Assembly (NCBI GenBank): GCA_943369295.1
Contig: CALRMU020000007.1
Span: 22,655 to 86,654 of the forward strand
Direction: 5' to 3'
DNA: 64,000 nt
DNA from: JAKRSE01 sp943369295
Lineage (GTDB): Bacteria; Armatimonadota; Fimbriimonadia; Fimbriimonadales; Fimbriimonadaceae
The position numbers and the translations under genes were made by a program. The notes below the pieces were generated by a model. That model saw nothing but the letters and a program-made list of their open reading frames with translations. It made no database searches and had not been told where the DNA came from. Below are positions 42,239 to 52,942 of the stretch, piece by piece (position 1 is the first letter of the stretch; every line of letters begins with the position of its first letter).

Positions 42239-43206
42239 TACTGTCCCAGGCCCCAGAGAGGATAGTTGACGTTGAGGTTGGGCGCAACGGCCAGCCTCTG
42301 AGTCGAACCAGCCAAGCCAGCAGCGCCAGCCGTTCCGGGTGCGTACTCGGCGATGGTGGGGGTCTGACCGATCAGAGCGTTGACGTTAAGCCACTTGGCG
42401 TGTCCGTCAGCGAAGCCGATTGTCATGCCGCCAGCGTTGGTTCGAGACTGAACCAAGGTGCCGCCCATCTGTCCATCGGGGTTGCCATCGTAAAGGTCGT
42501 TGATCAGGTGCTCTCGAAGAACAGCTGGGTAGACGGTCACGACTCTATCTCCGTTGTTGGCGTTGATGACGCCGTGGGGATAGATGGAAGTGGTGGGGTT
42601 GTTGGCTTCCAAAAGCAGCGCCACCTGAGCGGGGCTGTTGAGAGCAGTCTGAGTGCCGCCAGTCCACGAGTTGCGGAAGATTCGAGCCGTAGAAGCTCCG
42701 ACCGCTTCATCGTAGGTGTTGAGCGCGCCGGTGACAGCCGTGTTCAGAGCAAAGCTGCCAAAGACCTGGCCGCAGCTCCTCCAGGGATCCTGGGGGCAGC
42801 CGAACGTGGCAAAGTTGACTCGACCCTTGACTGGGTGGAAGAACATGTCCACGTTCTTAACGTAGGGCATCACCCACTTGTGCCAAGAAAAGTGGTTGAC
42901 CCTGTTGTGGAACTGGGTGGAACCATCGGGAGTGCAGCCCTGGCCTGCGCTGGCGTTCAGAGCAGGGGTCCTGAGGGCAGGATTGATGGAGCTGAAAAGA
43001 ACGCACTCGTCGTTGCGGGGATAGACATCGTCATAGTCCGCAGTGTAAAGGAACATGCCGGTCGTGACCTGCTTCTGATTGCTCAGAGCGGCAGTCTTTT
43101 TGGCAGCGGTCTTTGCCTGGGCGAAGACGGGGAAAAGAATCGCAGCGAGAATAGCGATGATGGCAATGACCACCAGAAGCTCGATAAGGGTGAAGGCCTT
43201 TTTCAT
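42238..43206 (-). CDS. Prepilin-like (DUF1559-type) protein
   Basis: 322 aa from the ATG at 43206, with AGGTGG upstream. Type III signal MKKA then FTLIELLVVIAIIAILAAIL, again Ala at -1. The head begins FAQAKTAAKKTAALSNQKQV and MFLYTADYDDVYP; the C-terminal half holds GFADGHAKWLN, the DG motif of this family. It has a Cys pair in CPQDPWRSCG. The longer ORF start (43275) only reads into the leader. Coupled to the 49-aa lipoprotein. Confidence 0.9.
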   Translation of the reverse strand: MKKAFTLIELLVVIAIIAILAAILFPVFAQAKTAAKKTAALSNQKQVTTGMFLYTADYDDVYPRNDECVLFSSINPALRTPALNASAGQGCTPDGSTQFHNRVNHFSWHKWVMPYVKNVDMFFHPVKGRVNFATFGCPQDPWRSCGQVFGSFALNTAVTGALNTYDEAVGASTARIFRNSWTGGTQTALNSPAQVALLLEANNPTTSIYPHGVINANNGDRVVTVYPAVLREHLINDLYDGNPDGQMGGTLVQSRTNAGGMTIGFADGHAKWLNVNALIGQTPTIAEYAPGTAGAAGLAGSTQRLAVAPNLNVNYPLWGLGQ

Positions 43207-43498
43207 AACAACCACCTGACGCAAAACCCCACGTTGGATCTCACAGCCAAATTTAGTCTGGCTCAATTTGACCAAAGAATGTTAAGACACTGTAAAAATT
43301 TGAGCGATATAGGAAAGTTGACCCCTCGTAACAGTGACTTAAAGTGCACCAAAACCGCAGCGATCAAGCCCAAAATCTATAGATACTCGTCTTCTTTCAA
43401 ATCGTCATCAAAGAAGCCTGAAGGGGTTGCAATAAGCTTAGGCTGTCCGCAGCTCCAGGGCATGCTGAACCAGTCCACAGGCACATTTCTAAAGCCCG

Positions 43499-43545
43499 TC
43501 CGAAGTCACCCCCTTCGAGTGGATCCGAGGCACGAATCAGCCAGG
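43499..43545 (-). repeat. Solo family G repeat remnant
   Basis: The minus-strand stretch TCGTGCCTCGGATCCACTCG followed by AAGGGGG resembles the CTCGTTCCTCGGAGCCACTC-AAGGGGG segment of the tandem array at 33.5-35.4 kb. It lies in the 390-bp gap between the divergent prepilin-like gene and alaS; no other feature seen there. Confidence 0.5.
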
Positions 43546-43596
43546 GCTTTGCAGCACCAGGGAGCAAATCCGCCCTCCCGGTATCCTGCGAAGGCT

Positions 43597-46294
<2,698 letters not shown>

Positions 46295-46305
<11 letters not shown>

Positions 46306-46870
46306 CCTTTTTTGGAGGGGCGGTTTTCTTTGCAGGAGCCGCCTTTTTCTTGCCAGACCCAGAAATCGGCTTCCAGTCAGCCTTTATCTTGTTAAGTTTT
46401 GTGTAGAACTTAACATGTGTGTCGGCATAGCCGATCGCTCCTTTTTGATAGCCAGTCGGCTTCCACAACTCGGCTGCTCCGCCAGATGAAGATGGTGATG
46501 CGGCTTTGGTCGAAAAGACCATGACAAGTCTGTCTGCGTTCTCAAAAGATCTCGCATGGATTCCGGCGTAGCCCTTGTTCAGGCCAAAGGCGTGAAGCAC
46601 TCCTGGCCGCCAGGGATTCGTCATGACTTCTTCCTTTCCAATGTAAGGAATGATCTTTTTCGTCCAGCCTGGGCTGGAGATCGTGATCTGGTCGTAGTCT
46701 GAAGCATAGATAAGAATGCCGGTCGCAAGATTTTTTGCGTTTTTTGCAAGCTTGGTGTTTCGTTCAGCAGCTTCTTCGGGAGTGATTATTTGTGCCACCG
46801 CCACAAAAGCTAAACCGAAAGCAAGAGCCGCTGCACTCGCTGTAAAGAATTGACGAGAAGAGAGCTTCAT
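46295..46870 (-). CDS. Sec-exported protein with prepilin-head-like domain
   Basis: 191 aa. The head resembles the neighbouring prepilins: KNAKNLATGILIYASDYDQI near residue 45 and KGAIGYADTHVKFYTKL near 145 (compare GFADGHAKW). But the N-terminus is MKLSSRQFFTASAAALAFGL, an ordinary Sec signal ending near VAVAQ, not a FTLIE prepilin signal. So the head would be released into the periplasm or secreted instead of assembled. The C-terminal 20 residues are a Lys/Pro/Ala tail. Not coupled to a lipoprotein. Confidence 0.75.
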
Positions 46871-46963
46871 CGTAAGACGAGCTTACGCCATAGCCTACAT
46901 ATCAGATGCACAATTCTTTAATATTTCACCCCAATGTCAATGTAACTTTCACTTAATATTCAC

Positions 46964-48442
46964 TCACTCAGTCGTAACTCTCTCCACCCAGTCTTCAGCC
47001 AAGCCGAATATCCGGTTCTTCCTTCCAGAATCCATCTTCTCCAAGCTCCCCAGCATCACCCTCATGCGAGGATTGCCTTCAAACAGAGTTCTGTGCCGGT
47101 CAACAAACCGCCAGTAGAGGCCATCCCACACTTCGGTCCAGGGGCCCTTGGGGTAGTCGCCCATTTTCAACAGATAGCTGCTGCCGCTGATGTAGGGTTT
47201 GGTAGCAAAGAGGCCGCCATCGGCAAACTGGCTCATGCCGTAAACGTTGGGGGCCATCACCCAATCAGCCGAATCGATGAACATTTCCATAAACCAGCGG
47301 TAGGCGTCATCGGGGTGGATTTCGGCCATCACCATGCTGCTGCCCAGCACCATCAAACGCTCAATGTGGTGGCACCAGGCTCGCTCGTTCAGGCGGCGGA
47401 TCACTCCATCCAGCGGAGGAAGGCCAGTCTCACCCTTCCACCAGGCGTCGGTCATGCGGCGGGTGTGGCCAAGCTGGTTAAGGTTTCGACCCTCATATTC
47501 GGGGTTCATCCAGTAGATGAACTCGCGCCAGCCGATAAGCTGACGGACAAACCCTTCTACACTAGCCAGGCTGGCTTTGCCTTTTTGGCAGGCACGAATT
47601 GCGGCTTCACAGCATTCGCCAGGCAAAAGAAGCCCCATGTTGATAGAGGGAGACAGGGCGGAATGCCAAAGCCGCCCGCCCATTTGGCTGAGCGAATCTT
47701 CGTAGGGGCCAAAGAGGTTCAGCCTCTCGGCAATGAACTCTTCCAAATCCTCCAAGGCCTCCTGCCTGGTCACAGGCCAAGAAAACCCCTTCAAAGAACC
47801 CGGATGGTCGGCAAAGTGCTTCGAGACCAACTCTGCCTTGGCTTTTGTGATCTCATCCATCGGCCGCCCCAGCCAAGGGGGAGGGATGATTCCTTTGGGC
47901 AGAGGCTTGCGATTATCCTCGTCAAAGCTCCACCTTTCGCCCAAGGGCTGGCGGTTCTCATCAACCAGATAGCCGGTTCTTAATCTCTGCTCTTTGTAAA
48001 AGTCCGCCATCAAAAGGCGCTTTCTCGTACCCCGGTACCTTGCCCAATTCTCTGGAGAGGTGATGAAAAGGGGGCTGGGGACAAGCTTTAGATCAATCCT
48101 TTCCGATTCAGCCCAAGCTTTAAGCTGACTTTGGAAAAAAGGATCGTGGGGTACGTAAGTCCACAGCCGCGTCAGCCCAGTCAACTTCATCCAGCCAGCT
48201 AAGGCGTCCAGCAGATTCGGACCTTCCTTTTCAAGTTCGCGGTATTCAACCGCTCGACCCTGGGATTCAAGGCCATGGCGAAAATGATCCATCGCCGACA
48301 AAAACAAAAGGATCTTCTGCTTGTGGTGTCTGGTTCTGGTGCAGAGCTCCCAATCTTCCTGCATGAACACCGGCGCACTGCTGGGCAGTCCAGGAAGACC
48401 TTCAACCAGCTGATCACCCAGCACCAAGACAGCTTCAGACAC
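46964..48442 (-). CDS. Cryptochrome/photolyase-related protein (FeS-BCP-like)
   Basis: 492 aa, the size of prokaryotic (6-4) photolyases (PF04244 plus FAD-binding domain). LVLGDQL opens the antenna domain; HHIERLMVLGSSMVM, DSADWVMAPNVYGMSQFADGG and KPYISGSSYLLKM mark the FAD domain. In PhrB-type enzymes this last segment is followed by three of the four [4Fe-4S] cysteines. Here it reads GDYPKGPWTEVWDGLYWRF with none; only the earlier Cys in RAWCHHIE remains. It may therefore lack the iron-sulfur cluster. Light-driven DNA repair is the probable role. Confidence 0.85.
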   Translation of the reverse strand: MSEAVLVLGDQLVEGLPGLPSSAPVFMQEDWELCTRTRHHKQKILLFLSAMDHFRHGLESQGRAVEYRELEKEGPNLLDALAGWMKLTGLTRLWTYVPHDPFFQSQLKAWAESERIDLKLVPSPLFITSPENWARYRGTRKRLLMADFYKEQRLRTGYLVDENRQPLGERWSFDEDNRKPLPKGIIPPPWLGRPMDEITKAKAELVSKHFADHPGSLKGFSWPVTRQEALEDLEEFIAERLNLFGPYEDSLSQMGGRLWHSALSPSINMGLLLPGECCEAAIRACQKGKASLASVEGFVRQLIGWREFIYWMNPEYEGRNLNQLGHTRRMTDAWWKGETGLPPLDGVIRRLNERAWCHHIERLMVLGSSMVMAEIHPDDAYRWFMEMFIDSADWVMAPNVYGMSQFADGGLFATKPYISGSSYLLKMGDYPKGPWTEVWDGLYWRFVDRHRTLFEGNPRMRVMLGSLEKMDSGRKNRIFGLAEDWVERVTTE

Positions 48443-48539
48443 AGGGGATCTACGTGATGGAACTCACCATGATCGCCTCACCATGAGCCCAAGACCACCT
48501 GGAACAAGCTCGCATGGAGACTTCGTAGGAGCGAGAATA

Positions 48540-48824
48540 ATGCCGCCACGCAAAACGCCTCCAATCCCAGAAACTCCGGTGGAGGAGCTGTGGAATCTAA
48601 GCGACCTCACTGCCGGATGGCTAAAGGAGCTAGGCGTCACCACTTATGCAGAACTTGAAGCTGCAAACCTCTGCGCAGTCTGGCACGAACTGAAACTCAG
48701 GCATAAACAGGTTACAAAGCTGATGTACTACGCCTTGTGGGGCGCAAAACACAACTGCCACTGGAAGCTGATCCCTCAGGAAGAAATTGACATCCTAACG
48801 GCTTATCTTGCAGAAAGGCGGTGA
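48540..48824 (+). CDS. TfoX C-terminal-domain protein
   Basis: 94 aa from the ATG at 48540 (TAGGAGCGAG upstream). The domain LWNLSDLTAGWLKELGVTTYAELEAANLCAVWHELK ... LMYYALWGAKHNCHWKLIP is the stand-alone TfoX_C fold, a helix-hairpin-helix-like module. In TfoX/Sxy proteins this domain accompanies competence regulation; stand-alone versions are uncharacterised. It lies 90 bp before four prepilin-lipoprotein cassettes on the same strand. Confidence 0.83.
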   Translation: MPPRKTPPIPETPVEELWNLSDLTAGWLKELGVTTYAELEAANLCAVWHELKLRHKQVTKLMYYALWGAKHNCHWKLIPQEEIDILTAYLAERR

Positions 48825-48914
48825 ACTTTCTTGGGATTCATAAGTAGTCTGTTATCTAGGTCTCTTTGTGTTTGACAGAGAGCCGTTTTTCATCAGGCAT
48901 CCTTCGAGGTTTTT

Positions 48915-49808
48915 ATGTCGAGACGCGCATTTACGTTAATCGAACTTCTTGTGGTCATCGCAATCATTGCGATTCTGGCCGCCATTCTCTTCCCCGTCTT
49001 CGCTCAGGCAAAGGCAGCTGCCAAAAAGACGCAGGATCTCTCTCAGCTCAAGCAGGTCGGCACCGCAGTCCAGATCTATGCCGGTGACCACGACGACACT
49101 CTGCCCTTGGCCTACGCAGTCTCCCCGGCTGGCGGCTGGTACACGACGTCACTCATCGAGACACCTGCCGACTGGGCTCCTGGATTCAGCGCCGTTTATT
49201 ACGCTGAGAATCAAACTCACGTCATGAACAGCACCTTCCCCTATATTAAAAGTGGGGAGATTTTCAAGTCGAATGCTGGTGTCATCAGAAACATTTCCGG
49301 TGCTCCTTACAACGCTCCAGGTGCAGGCGCATTCAGGACAAACAACGTTCAGTACAACGGCCTGCTGAATGGCTGGAGCGCGACAGCAATCAACCAACCC
49401 AGCCAACTGCCTATGTTCAGCCAGAACCGAGGAACCATGAACATTCGCGGTTATGCAACCTCAAACCCAAGGCTTCGATGCCCCGTCGATGGTCCCTGCA
49501 CATTCCAGCCCTCGAGCCCAACCTGCAACGGTTCAAATGGAACTTGGAGTGAAATGTTGATCAGCTCAGCATTCACCCAGTGGGTGCATGGAAGAGGTCA
49601 GATTACAGTCCAGGCCGATTCATCGGCAAAGTGGCGAAGCATGAACGGCCCAGTCAACGGTCGAAGTGACTTTAGAAACATGTACTGGACTAGGTTCACG
49701 GCCAATGGCAGCTCCATCACTGAATGGCAGGACACCAACTTCTGCCACACCATGCTCTTTATGCCCGACTTCGACTTCGCCACCTTTGGCACTCCTGTTG
49801 AGTACTAA
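48915..49808 (+). CDS. Prepilin-like protein, cassette 1
   Basis: 297 aa; CGAGG at 48905-48909 precedes the ATG. Type III signal MSRRA then FTLIELLVVIAIIAILAAIL. The head has FAQAKAAAKKTQDLSQLKQVGTAVQIYAGDHDDTLP. In this subfamily the usual DGHxK is replaced by DSSAKWRS (about residue 235), and Cys pairs occur in RCPVDGPCTF and near the C-terminus (NFCHTMLFMPDFDF). Followed one base later by its lipoprotein gene. Confidence 0.9.
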   Translation: MSRRAFTLIELLVVIAIIAILAAILFPVFAQAKAAAKKTQDLSQLKQVGTAVQIYAGDHDDTLPLAYAVSPAGGWYTTSLIETPADWAPGFSAVYYAENQTHVMNSTFPYIKSGEIFKSNAGVIRNISGAPYNAPGAGAFRTNNVQYNGLLNGWSATAINQPSQLPMFSQNRGTMNIRGYATSNPRLRCPVDGPCTFQPSSPTCNGSNGTWSEMLISSAFTQWVHGRGQITVQADSSAKWRSMNGPVNGRSDFRNMYWTRFTANGSSITEWQDTNFCHTMLFMPDFDFATFGTPVEY

Positions 49809-49809
49809 G

Positions 49810-49995
49810 ATGAAGCGAATTCTGGTTCTTTCAGCTCTCGCCTGCAGCCTCGCTCTTTTGGGAGCTGGCTGCACGGCCTCTGAAGATAATTCAGTCAAGG
49901 CTGCCCCTGCAGACACTCCGACAGCCACTGCCGATCAGTTCGGTGGAAGAAAGCAGAAGAGTGAAGGCGAAGGCGGCACCCGTTCGGGCGGCTAG
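49810..49995 (+). CDS. Small lipoprotein, cassette 1
   Basis: 61 aa. MKRILVLSALACSLALLGAGC is a lipoprotein signal with lipobox LGAGC; the mature 41 residues are Thr/Ala/Gly/charged and disordered. It begins one base after the stop of the prepilin-like gene and is closed by the terminator at 50017. No family recognised; only lipid modification can be predicted. Confidence 0.82.
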   Translation: MKRILVLSALACSLALLGAGCTASEDNSVKAAPADTPTATADQFGGRKQKSEGEGGTRSGG

Positions 49996-50016
49996 TCGCG
50001 AGACCCGCTGAAGAAA

Positions 50017-50058
50017 GGACTCTGGCTCAAATCATTGGGCCAGAGTCCATTGTTTTTT
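50017..50058 (+). terminator. Terminator of cassette 1
   Basis: GGACTCTGGC (50017-50026) and GCCAGAGTCC (50039-50048) form a perfect 10-bp stem followed by ATTGTTTTTT. Confidence 0.9.
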
Positions 50059-50189
50059 CTTATTGACTCTCGAACAGGTTAGATCAGGGAACAAATTCCA
50101 GATCGAATTCAGTAAAGCTATTGTTCTGGTTTCCTGCGCCTGAGTTCTTCAGGAAGCAGCCAGATTGACAATTACATTGGGGCGCGACT

Positions 50190-50212
50190 CCTGGATATCC
50201 AGGAACTTGAGG
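50190..50212 (+). promoter_or_regulatory. Leader hairpin plus Shine-Dalgarno of cassette 2
   Basis: CCTGGATATCCAGG (50190-50203) is a perfect palindrome 5 nt before GAGG (50209-50212), which lies 5 nt before the ATG. The equivalent leader of cassette 3 has a different but equally paired stem. Confidence 0.6.
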
Positions 50213-50217
50213 CAGTT

Positions 50218-51147
50218 ATGCTGAGACGCGCATTTACACTTATCGAACTTCTTGTGGTCATCGCTATCATTGCGATTCTGGCCGCCATTCTTTTCCCTGT
50301 TTTTGCCCAGGCCAAAGCCGCGGCAAAGAAGACTCAAGCCCTTTCCAATGCCAAGCAGATGGGCACGGCTTTGGTTCTTTACTCCGCCGACTACGAAGAT
50401 TATCTTCCTACCGGCAACGTTCCCAACCTCACCACTTCAACGGTGCGCTACTACACCGGCTGGCAGGCCCTCAACCCAGCAGGATGGTACGCCGATGACC
50501 CTGCCGCCAACCTTAAGGCAGAGGATGAACTGGTCTGGCACAACACGATCTACCCCTACATGAAGAACACGGACTTGATCCTCACTTCAGGGTCTAACAC
50601 GGTCAATATCACGGGCTGGGAAGCAAGATACGCCAATCCTCTTTCAGCTCCCAAGGGCGGGAACCTGACCTTCAACGGCCTGCTTCAGCATTGGCCCAGC
50701 ACAAATGTAGAAGCACCCAGCAGGCTGCCCATGCTATGGCAGGGTCAGGGCAACCTTCACAGAAAGGGCCTGGCCATGGCCAACCCCAGACTGGCCTGCT
50801 CGAACTCGGCTGGAGGGCCCTGCCTTTTCAACCCCATGGCTATGCCTCAAGGCAATGCAGGCACACAGGGAGCATCTTGGACCCTTTACGGTTCCACTAA
50901 CTATGCCCCATGGTCTGGCGCCAACATTTACGTGTCGGTAGATAGCTCGGCCAGAGTTGTGAAGTATGGCCCCGGAAACAACGCTGCTTTCCCGGCGAAC
51001 TGCAACAGCCTCGTACCTTTCACTCCTGTCAACTCGGATGGAACGATCTTCAACTCGGCCGGTTCGACAACCATCATCGGGTCTCGCTCCACGGGAAGCA
51101 GTGTGGGCTACCCCTGCGCCTTTAGGCCAGACAACGACTTTGAGTGA
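50218..51147 (+). CDS. Prepilin-like protein, cassette 2
   Basis: 309 aa. Type III signal MLRRA then FTLIELLVVIAIIAILAAIL; FAQAKAAAKKTQALSNAKQMGTALVLYSADYEDYLP follows. DGHxK is replaced by DSSARVV. Cys pairs ACSNSAGGPCLF and, at the C-terminus, YPCAFRPDNDFE. EAPSRLPMLWQGQGN corresponds to LP.L/MLW segments in the other cassettes, so all four are recent paralogs. Lipoprotein gene 2 nt downstream. Confidence 0.9.
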   Translation: MLRRAFTLIELLVVIAIIAILAAILFPVFAQAKAAAKKTQALSNAKQMGTALVLYSADYEDYLPTGNVPNLTTSTVRYYTGWQALNPAGWYADDPAANLKAEDELVWHNTIYPYMKNTDLILTSGSNTVNITGWEARYANPLSAPKGGNLTFNGLLQHWPSTNVEAPSRLPMLWQGQGNLHRKGLAMANPRLACSNSAGGPCLFNPMAMPQGNAGTQGASWTLYGSTNYAPWSGANIYVSVDSSARVVKYGPGNNAAFPANCNSLVPFTPVNSDGTIFNSAGSTTIIGSRSTGSSVGYPCAFRPDNDFE

Positions 51148-51149
51148 CC

Positions 51150-51353
51150 ATGAAGACTAACCTGCTCAAAGCCCTGCCCGCCGTGCTGCTTGTTGGAATC
51201 CTGACCGGACTGATTGGCTGCGGATCTCCGCAGTCGGAAGAGGAGCCCGCAGCACCGACAAATCAAGGTTCTGAAGAGTTTGACCAGGCGAATGCCACTG
51301 AATCCAGCTCAGCAGCACCACAAAATCCAAGCGGAGCACCTTCGAAAGAATAG
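51150..51353 (+). CDS. Small lipoprotein, cassette 2
   Basis: 67 aa from the ATG at 51150. Signal MKTNLLKALPAVLLVGILTG, lipobox GLIGC. The remainder (SPQSEEEPAAPTNQGSEEF...) is acidic and Ser/Pro/Asn-rich, probably disordered. Two nt after the prepilin-like stop. Confidence 0.8.
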   Translation: MKTNLLKALPAVLLVGILTGLIGCGSPQSEEEPAAPTNQGSEEFDQANATESSSAAPQNPSGAPSKE

Positions 51354-51368
51354 CTTCTCGTGAACCAA

Positions 51369-51402
51369 TCTCTGCCCCTCGCAAGGGGGCAGAGACCATT
51401 TG
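51369..51402 (+). terminator. Hairpin after cassette 2
   Basis: CTCTGCCCC (51370-51378) pairs with GGGGCAGAG (51386-51394) around TCGCAAG; only a short T stretch follows. Confidence 0.65.
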
Positions 51403-51548
51403 AGAATGATTTGAGAAAAAACGAAAAAAAGTAAAAATCAAGGAACTCAGACAGGCACCGATGCAGTATCGGGTGTAATTATCACTCTGCGTGGCTTAAT
51501 CCAATCTGGATTTTACGCGGGGCCTGTTTGTATCTGAGGCGCGAAACT

Positions 51549-51570
51549 CCCGGCTTGCCGGGCTCTGAGG
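51549..51570 (+). promoter_or_regulatory. Leader hairpin plus Shine-Dalgarno of cassette 3
   Basis: CCCGGCTTGCCGGG (51549-51562) sits 4 nt before GAGG (51567-51570), 6 nt before the ATG. Flanks match the cassette 2 leader (GGCGCGA..ACTC before, GAGGCA.TTATG after) while the stem bases differ, keeping pairing. Confidence 0.6.
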
Positions 51571-51576
51571 CACATT

Positions 51577-52497
51577 ATGCTGAGACGCGCATTTACCTTG
51601 ATTGAACTTCTTGTGGTCATCGCAATCATTGCGATTCTGGCCGCCATTCTTTTCCCCGTTTTTGCCCAAGCAAAGGAGGCCGCCAAAAAGACGACCACCC
51701 TGAGCAACGCGAAGCAGATGGGAACCGCTTTGAGCATTTACTCAACGGACTACGACGACCTTCTCCCCATCTCCACTGTCTTCTGGCAGGGCAGATTCCC
51801 CCAGGAAACTCTTGCCTGGCCCTACCCAGCCGGACACATGCCCAGCTGGACAGGCGGCAGCGCCGTGACTCTTGATGGAGAGCAGAACTACTGGATCAAC
51901 GCCAGTCAGCCCTACATGAAGAACACTTCCATCTCTAAGGCAGATGGAATGACCAACTTCACTCTTGCCGGAGATGCTGCTGCCACAAAGACAGCCTCTC
52001 CCGGCCAGCTTGCCCTCACCTTCAATGCCATGCTGCAGCAGTTCAGCACCACTGGCATCGATAACCCATCCTTGGTGCCCCTGCTCAGCACGACTACGGG
52101 CAACTACAACATGGTTGGAAGAGGCATGACTCAGCCCCTGACTCGCTGTACCACCGATCAGCCCGGCTCCTGCCGATTTGGCAGCTTCCGCACCTTCACC
52201 TCATGGCTTTGGGGATGGGGAGCGGCACAGCCAACTCCTAAGGCTGGACTCTATAGCAACAGCATCATCGTGACTCGCACAGACACCTCAGCCCGAATTT
52301 ACAAACTGGGTTCTGGTTCCACGGCAGTCAACACCAACATCCTTGATCCTTGGAGCACTTACACTGCCCAGGGAACTCCGAGTGGAATCCGGCTCTGCAA
52401 CAACACAGTCGGCCAGCCTCTCGCTGACTGGCACCCCTGCTTCTTCCGACCTGACCAGGACGGAACGCGAACCAAGTGGGTGGCCATTCTCGAATAA
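51577..52497 (+). CDS. Prepilin-like protein, cassette 3
   Basis: 306 aa. Type III signal MLRRA then FTLIELLVVIAIIAILAAIL; FAQAKEAAKKTTTLSNAKQMGTALSIYSTDYDDLLP. DTSARIYK replaces the DGHxK element. Cys pair RCTTDQPGSCRF and C-terminal HPCFFRPDQDGTRTKWVAILE, slightly longer than its siblings. The first 20 codons are nearly identical in DNA to cassettes 1 and 2. Lipoprotein gene 2 nt downstream. Confidence 0.9.
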   Translation: MLRRAFTLIELLVVIAIIAILAAILFPVFAQAKEAAKKTTTLSNAKQMGTALSIYSTDYDDLLPISTVFWQGRFPQETLAWPYPAGHMPSWTGGSAVTLDGEQNYWINASQPYMKNTSISKADGMTNFTLAGDAAATKTASPGQLALTFNAMLQQFSTTGIDNPSLVPLLSTTTGNYNMVGRGMTQPLTRCTTDQPGSCRFGSFRTFTSWLWGWGAAQPTPKAGLYSNSIIVTRTDTSARIYKLGSGSTAVNTNILDPWSTYTAQGTPSGIRLCNNTVGQPLADWHPCFFRPDQDGTRTKWVAILE

Positions 52498-52499
52498 GC

Positions 52500-52718
52500 A
52501 TGAGAAAGATCACGATTCTCATGGTCGTCCTCCTTGCAGCAGCCAGCTTGACTGGCTGCACAGGGGGGGGCAGCGGCGAAGTTCAGGTAGGTGACGAGCA
52601 GACCAAAGGTGGAAATGTCGTCACTGACCCTAATTTGAAGGAGCAGTTGACGGGTGCAGCCAACGGTTCTGGCGGCGGAGCAGCCGCCACTTCTGATGGT
52701 CCAAGCGTGACTCAGTAA
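52500..52718 (+). CDS. Small lipoprotein, cassette 3
   Basis: 72 aa. Signal MRKITILMVVLLAAASLTGC with lipobox SLTGC; mature part Gly/Ser/Ala-rich (GGGSGEVQVGDEQTKGGNVV...). Two nt after the prepilin-like stop and before a strong terminator. Confidence 0.82.
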   Translation: MRKITILMVVLLAAASLTGCTGGGSGEVQVGDEQTKGGNVVTDPNLKEQLTGAANGSGGGAAATSDGPSVTQ

Positions 52719-52740
52719 AAGGTCACCAAAAGCCCGTAAA

Positions 52741-52773
52741 GGACGGCCTCAGTTTGAGGCCGCCTTTTTTTTA
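52741..52773 (+). terminator. Terminator of cassette 3
   Basis: GGCCTCA (52745-52751) pairs with TGAGGCC (52755-52761) around GTT, followed by GCC and eight Ts. Confidence 0.9.
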
Positions 52774-52942
52774 TGAGTTCAGGTCTTTAACAAGCAAACT
52801 ACTGGTGACTTTCTCTCTATTTCCCTAGACTTTTCTCCAGGTTTCTGCAATACTTGAGCCTGCATTATTTTGGCGGGATTCTTCATTTTTTGAAGTGATT
52901 CTGCCCTCGGGCAACAGATTCTCAAAACTTTAGGTACTTATA

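Noticed and set aside
42400..43596. 399-codon in-frame extension upstream of alaS
   Set aside because: It is antisense to a clear prepilin-like gene; AlaRS begins normally at MTVRELRSKYLAFF (43597).
47093..47983. 296-aa ORF antisense to the photolyase-like gene
   Set aside because: Composition and lack of motifs mark it as a shadow of the real gene on the minus strand.
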